64,000 nt of DNA from assembly GCF_027563465.1 (NCBI RefSeq), contig NZ_JAPFQA010000010.1:1-64000 (forward strand), read 5' to 3'. The stretch's first letter is position 1; each line of letters begins with the position of its first letter. The notes beneath the pieces are model-generated. The model searched no databases and was not told the origin of the DNA. It was given only the letters and a program-made list of their open reading frames with translations. The position numbers were made by a program, and so were the translations under genes. This document shows positions 61,208 through 64,000 of the stretch, one piece after another. The stretch is from Mesorhizobium qingshengii. Its GTDB lineage: Bacteria; Pseudomonadota; Alphaproteobacteria; Rhizobiales; Rhizobiaceae.

Positions 61208-61506
61208 TCACAGATGTCGTTCAACGTCCATGCGTTGATGCAGGATGCGGATGACGTCCAGGACCGTTTCGGACTGACGGAAAACACGAAGTGCTGGCCA
61301 ACCGGGTATTTGAAATAGCCCTCGCGCACATCGGTACGACGACCGGTTTTGACGCCTCGGGCCAAGCCTTCGATAGCGTCGACCAAATCATGGTGATACC
61401 GATCCGCCTGTTCAACCGACCAATATTTGAACGTGTAGAGCCAGATATCTTCCAGATCAGCTTCCGCCAGGGGTGAAAGCCGATATCGGCGGCTCTCACC
61501 TGGCAT
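61208..61506 (-). pseudogene. parE: ParE-type toxin, frameshifted
   Basis: The frame from 61506 encodes SRRYRLSPLAEADLEDIWLY, then QADRYHHDLVDAIEGLA and YFKYPVGQHFVF, a RelE/ParE-fold toxin. At the A run 61281-61284 (TTTT in the gene) the frame shifts. Adding one T restores FRQSETVLDVIRILHQRMDV and ERHL with TGA at 61208-61210, the expected end of ParE. As read, translation runs on into the ABC ATPase gene on the other strand. Either the toxin is dead or the base is a sequencing slip. The antitoxin gene overlaps it by 11 bases. Confidence 0.8.
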
Positions 61507-61741
61507 GCTTGGCCTTCATCCTGCTCAGGAATGCATCGCTGTCGAAGGCCGCAGGTGTGCCGGATTCTTCGCCGGCAATAAGGGCGTTCTGCAAGGCGGC
61601 GACTTTGGCTTCGTGTTCTTCGAGCAACCGCAGGCCGGCGCGTACAACATCACTCGCCGAGCCATAACGGCCCGTCTGGACCTGCGTATCGATGAAACCG
61701 GCGAAATGATCGCCAAGGGAGACAGAGGTATTTCGGGGCAC
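61496..61741 (-). CDS. parD: ParD-type antitoxin
   Basis: 81 residues. Ribbon-helix-helix start PRNTSVSLGDHFAGFIDTQV, then GRYGSASDVVRAGLRLLEEH, the standard CopG/ParD pattern, and a C-terminal toxin-binding tail. It overlaps the toxin start. An inverted repeat directly upstream is the likely autoregulatory site. If the toxin is really frameshifted, the antitoxin gene outlived it. Confidence 0.88.
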   Translation of the reverse strand: MPRNTSVSLGDHFAGFIDTQVQTGRYGSASDVVRAGLRLLEEHEAKVAALQNALIAGEESGTPAAFDSDAFLSRMKAKHAR

Positions 61742-61771
61742 GGTACCGTCCTTTCGTCAACGGTATGAGTA

Positions 61772-61786
61772 TACCAAAAATTGGTA
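61772..61786. promoter_or_regulatory. parDE operator candidate
   Basis: TACCAAAAATTGGTA, perfect 6-base arms with a 3-base spacer, 30 bases ahead of the parD start codon. A ribbon-helix-helix antitoxin would be expected to bind here. Confidence 0.55.
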
Positions 61787-61856
61787 CACGTCACCTCCTC
61801 AACCAGACGACGCGTCGGCCGGAAGGCGGAACCGATCGTCAAGGCGCAGCGACCGA

Positions 61857-61878
61857 CCGGCTCCCCAAGGGGAGCCGG
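61857..61878. terminator. hairpin behind the Old Yellow Enzyme gene
   Basis: CCGGCTCCCC and GGGGAGCCGG (10-base stem, 2-base centre) lie 48 bases beyond the stop of the minus-strand enzyme gene and upstream of parD. It has no U tract on the minus strand, so strength is uncertain. Confidence 0.45.
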
Positions 61879-61925
61879 CTGCGTTCTCTTGTGTGCAGGC
61901 GAAAGGACTATCCCGGTTGGGTAGC

Positions 61926-63041
61926 TCAGGCTGCCGTCGGATAGTCCGTATAGCCCCTGGCGTCGCCGCCATAGAACGTCGCCTTGTCGGGGGCGTTGAG
62001 TTCGGCATTCCGCTTCAACCGGCTGACGAGATCGGGATTGGCGATGAACAGCTTGCCGAACGCGACGAGGTCGGCATAGCCGTCCGCGACGGCCTTTTCG
62101 GCCAGCTCCTTGTCGTAGCCATTGTTCGCCAGCCAGGCGCCGCGTCCGCCGGCCTTGCGATAGCCGGCCTTGAGCTCTTCGTAATCGAACGGCTTGTCGC
62201 CCTGGCTGAAGTCGCGCGCGCCGCCGGTCGCCCCTTCGACGATATGGATATAGGCCAGGCCTCTTGCGCCCAGGCCTTCCACCACATGGTTGAAAAGCGG
62301 CTGCGGATCGGCATCCGAAGCGTCGTTGGCGGGGGTCACCGGCGACAGCCTGATCCCGGTCTTGCCGGCGCCGACAGCGCTCGTGACCGCGTCGACCACC
62401 TCGAACAGAAACCGCGCCCGGTTTTCGATGGAACCGCCATAATCATCGCTGCGATGGTTGGTGCCGGAACGCAGGAACTGGTCGATGAGATAGCCATTGG
62501 CGCCATGGATCTCGACGCCGTCGAAACCCGCCTCCTCGATCGCCGCCCTGGCGGCGCGGCGAAAATCATCGACGATGCCGGGGAGTTCGGCCGCATCGAG
62601 TGCGCGCGGCTCGGAGGTCTCGACGAACTCGCCGCTGCCATCCGGCTTGACCAGGAAAGTCTTGGATTTTGCCCTTATCGCCGACGGCGCCACCGGCTTG
62701 CCGCCGCCAGGCTGCAAAGTTGTGTGCGAGATACGTCCGACATGCCAGAGCTGGACCACGATCTTGCCGCCGGCTTTATGCACGGCGTCGGTGACGCGCT
62801 TCCAGCCGGCCAGCTGATCGGCGCCATAGAGACCTGGCACGTTGGCATAGCCCTGGCCCTGATGGCTGATGGCGGTGGCCTCCGTCACGATCAGCCCGGC
62901 CGTGGCGCGCTGACCATAATAGGTGACCGAGAGGTCGCCGGGCACCGCATTGGGCGAGCGATTGCGCGTCAGCGGCGCCATGACGATGCGGTTCGCCAGC
63001 GCCAGGTCGCCGACCCGCAGGGGATCAAAAAGGGTAGCCAT
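61926..63041 (-). CDS. Old Yellow Enzyme-family alkene reductase
   Basis: 371 residues. MATLFDPLRVGDLALANRIV at the start, GQLWHVGR-type motif seen as VVQLWHVGRISH (about 95-106), substrate/FMN site FDGVEIHGANGYLIDQFLR (about 173-191) with the HxxN pair, and DDYGGSIENRARF. FMN-dependent reduction of activated C=C bonds by NAD(P)H, as in NemA. An ArsR gene lies 45 bases upstream on the same strand, suggesting induction by electrophiles such as quinones or maleimides. Confidence 0.92.
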   Translation of the reverse strand: MATLFDPLRVGDLALANRIVMAPLTRNRSPNAVPGDLSVTYYGQRATAGLIVTEATAISHQGQGYANVPGLYGADQLAGWKRVTDAVHKAGGKIVVQLWHVGRISHTTLQPGGGKPVAPSAIRAKSKTFLVKPDGSGEFVETSEPRALDAAELPGIVDDFRRAARAAIEEAGFDGVEIHGANGYLIDQFLRSGTNHRSDDYGGSIENRARFLFEVVDAVTSAVGAGKTGIRLSPVTPANDASDADPQPLFNHVVEGLGARGLAYIHIVEGATGGARDFSQGDKPFDYEELKAGYRKAGGRGAWLANNGYDKELAEKAVADGYADLVAFGKLFIANPDLVSRLKRNAELNAPDKATFYGGDARGYTDYPTAA

Positions 63042-63086
63042 GAGAAATGCCTTTCATGCATTCGGGGGAGGAAGCGGGGAGGATCG

Positions 63087-63377
63087 TCAGAGATCGGACA
63101 AGGCGGCCTGAAAGGCGGCGATGGTTTCTTCGTTGCGCTTGTAGAACACCCATTGGCCGACCCGCCGCGTGGTGACGAGCCCGGCCGACGCAAGCGTCGC
63201 CAGATGCGCCGACACGGTGGACTGCGCCAGGCCGCAGCGTTCGAACTGGCTGGCGCAGACGCCCATTTCGAGCGGATGCTCCTGCGCGGTGAAGTGCTTT
63301 TCAGGCTCCTTCAGCCACGCCAGGACATCCCGTCGAACTGGATGCGCCAGCGCCTTCAATATGATGTCGTGTTCCAT
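63087..63377 (-). CDS. ArsR-family regulator upstream of the Old Yellow Enzyme gene
   Basis: 96 residues from the ATG at 63377 (MEHDIILKALAHPVRRDVLA), chosen because AGGTGA lies just upstream. Winged helix with GLAQSTVSAHLATLASAGLV. Two Cys flank the recognition region (GVCASQFERCGLAQS), which could sense electrophiles by alkylation or disulfide formation. Co-transcribed with the alkene reductase. An inverted repeat sits in its promoter. Confidence 0.85.
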   Translation of the reverse strand: MEHDIILKALAHPVRRDVLAWLKEPEKHFTAQEHPLEMGVCASQFERCGLAQSTVSAHLATLASAGLVTTRRVGQWVFYKRNEETIAAFQAALSDL

Positions 63378-63398
63378 CTTCACCTGCATCGATCTCAA

Positions 63399-63414
63399 CC
63401 GATATATAGATCGG
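63399..63414. promoter_or_regulatory. ArsR operator candidate
   Basis: CCGATATATAGATCGG, an inverted repeat (CCGAT/ATCGG) with a 6-base AT-rich centre, 22 bases ahead of the ArsR start codon; it fits autoregulation. Confidence 0.5.
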
Positions 63415-63499
63415 CTAGAGACGATATGGGAGGAAATCCATTCCATTCTTGCCGGCGATCGGAGAAAGCCGCTGTCCCCTGCGGCACAGTGCCGAAATC

Positions 63500-63603
63500 A
63501 ATGCCTCGGGCGCCATCGTCGAAAACGGCATGCCCGACGAGTTCTTCTCGCACCCAGGACCGACCGCAGCCGCGCCTTCCTGAGCAAGACACTCAGGCAT
63601 TGA
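63500..63603 (+). pseudogene. decayed 3' end of an amino-acid ABC ATPase gene
   Basis: The DNA from ggcgccatcgtcgaaaacgg to the tga at 63603 parallels 61071-61165, the end of the GlnQ-type gene. The encoded GAIVENGMPDEFFSHP and, in another frame after loss of one C, RTDRSRAFLSKTLRH match the intact GAIVESGTPDEFFSHP and RTDRSRAFLSKILRH. No other part of the gene is left. It marks a past duplication or a lost second importer. Confidence 0.75.
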
Positions 63604-63625
63604 AAGCACGGCATCCCGACGCGCT

Positions 63626-64000
63626 TCAGGTCGCCTCTTCCGGACTGCCGCCAATCGCAAACGCGACCCGGCCGGCGCGCCATCTCAAAAGCGCTATGGC
63701 GAGGAAGGCGATCACGCCGCTCGCGGCGACGACCACCAGCACCCACAGCGAATTGGCGACGGATGTCCGCGCCATCATGAAGGCGAGCGCGAACGGCGCG
63801 AAGGACGATGTGAACTGACGGGCGGCGCTCGCCCAGCCCAGCCGCGCGCCATAGCCTTCGCGGCCGAAGAGCTCCAGCGGCAAGGTGCCGCCGACGATGC
63901 TGGTGAGGCCGGAACCGAGGCCGAACAGGAACACGAACAGGAAGGCGCCGGGCAGCCATGGCGTGGTCAACAGCAGCGCGCACAGCCCGGCTGTGAGCAG
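63626..64000 (-). CDS. MFS transporter, C-terminal part, runs off the window
   Basis: At least 124 residues, open to the window end, so the N-terminus lies outside. Hydrophobic segments at the window edge (LLTAGLCALLL...), AFLFVFLFGLGSGLTSIVGG, then FTSSFAPFALAFMM and LWVLVVVAASGVIAFLAIAL look like the last four or so helices of a major-facilitator protein. The REGYGARLGW loop between them is typical. Substrate unknown. Confidence 0.7.
   Translation of the reverse strand: MLTAGLCALLLTTPWLPGAFLFVFLFGLGSGLTSIVGGTLPLELFGREGYGARLGWASAARQFTSSFAPFALAFMMARTSVANSLWVLVVVAASGVIAFLAIALLRWRAGRVAFAIGGSPEEAT

Overview
The window is high-GC alphaproteobacterial DNA that reads as Rhizobiales, most likely Mesorhizobium or a close relative. 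The case rests on DUF982 and GcrA-family genes, FixK/FNR-type boxes, rhizobial CTTGAC-type -35 elements, and intergenic palindromes of the 'cttctcccc...ggggagaag...gatgagggg' type that are abundant in that group. The genus is inferred; there is no rRNA or tRNA gene in the window to confirm it.

Layout. 1-3.2 kb is a decayed, lower-GC defence-like island: the tail of an unknown gene, an OLD-type ATPase with an in-frame TAG and a lost C-terminus, and an intact GHKL ATPase with a C-terminal PD-(D/E)xK-like nuclease. 3.4-9.9 kb is an exopolysaccharide locus: a polymerase/ligase-like membrane protein and a Wzc/GumC-like chain-length protein on the minus strand, divergent from a GINT1-like transferase and a flavin monooxygenase that lie behind a near-perfect sigma-54 promoter. 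10-12.6 kb holds a LacI regulator with a decayed sugar isomerase behind it and a divergent 2-hydroxyacid dehydrogenase. 12.7-17.6 kb carries a GFA protein, a membrane patatin, and a ParD-like/methionine aminopeptidase pair.

17.7-18.5 kb holds four tandem 28-30 codon genes with a shared YEKPxLxKRxxLS leader and variable tails. They resemble lasso-type RiPP precursors. A fifth, TTG-started copy lies at 9974-10060. No modification enzyme is in the window. 18.9-26.1 kb is a prophage-like regulatory and replication module (EVE-HNH nuclease, DUF6456, DUF1376, two DUF982, GcrA, S24 repressor) without integrase or structural genes.

26.3-30.1 kb is a ribose-type sugar ABC importer. 30.5-50.9 kb is a stress/redox region with FixK/FNR-like boxes ahead of a universal stress protein, a sulfide:quinone-reductase-like flavoprotein, an ABC/FtsX/HlyD exporter and (one mismatch) an OsmC-VIT pair. 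Embedded in it are an ATP-grasp/P450/GH3/acyltransferase cluster that looks biosynthetic, and an ArsR-controlled flavoprotein-DUF2892-RND efflux operon. A P-type cation ATPase closes this region.

51-56 kb has ordinary housekeeping-type genes (LysR, methyltransferase, RsuA-type pseudouridine synthase, VOC, small cysteine-rich protein, histidine phosphatase). 56.4-61.2 kb is an Lrp regulator, a saccharopine-dehydrogenase-like enzyme and a polar amino-acid ABC importer, which together suggest lysine or related amino-acid catabolism. 61.2-64 kb has a parDE module with a frameshifted toxin, an ArsR/Old Yellow Enzyme pair, a decayed copy of an ABC ATPase 3' end, and the start of an MFS transporter that runs off the window.
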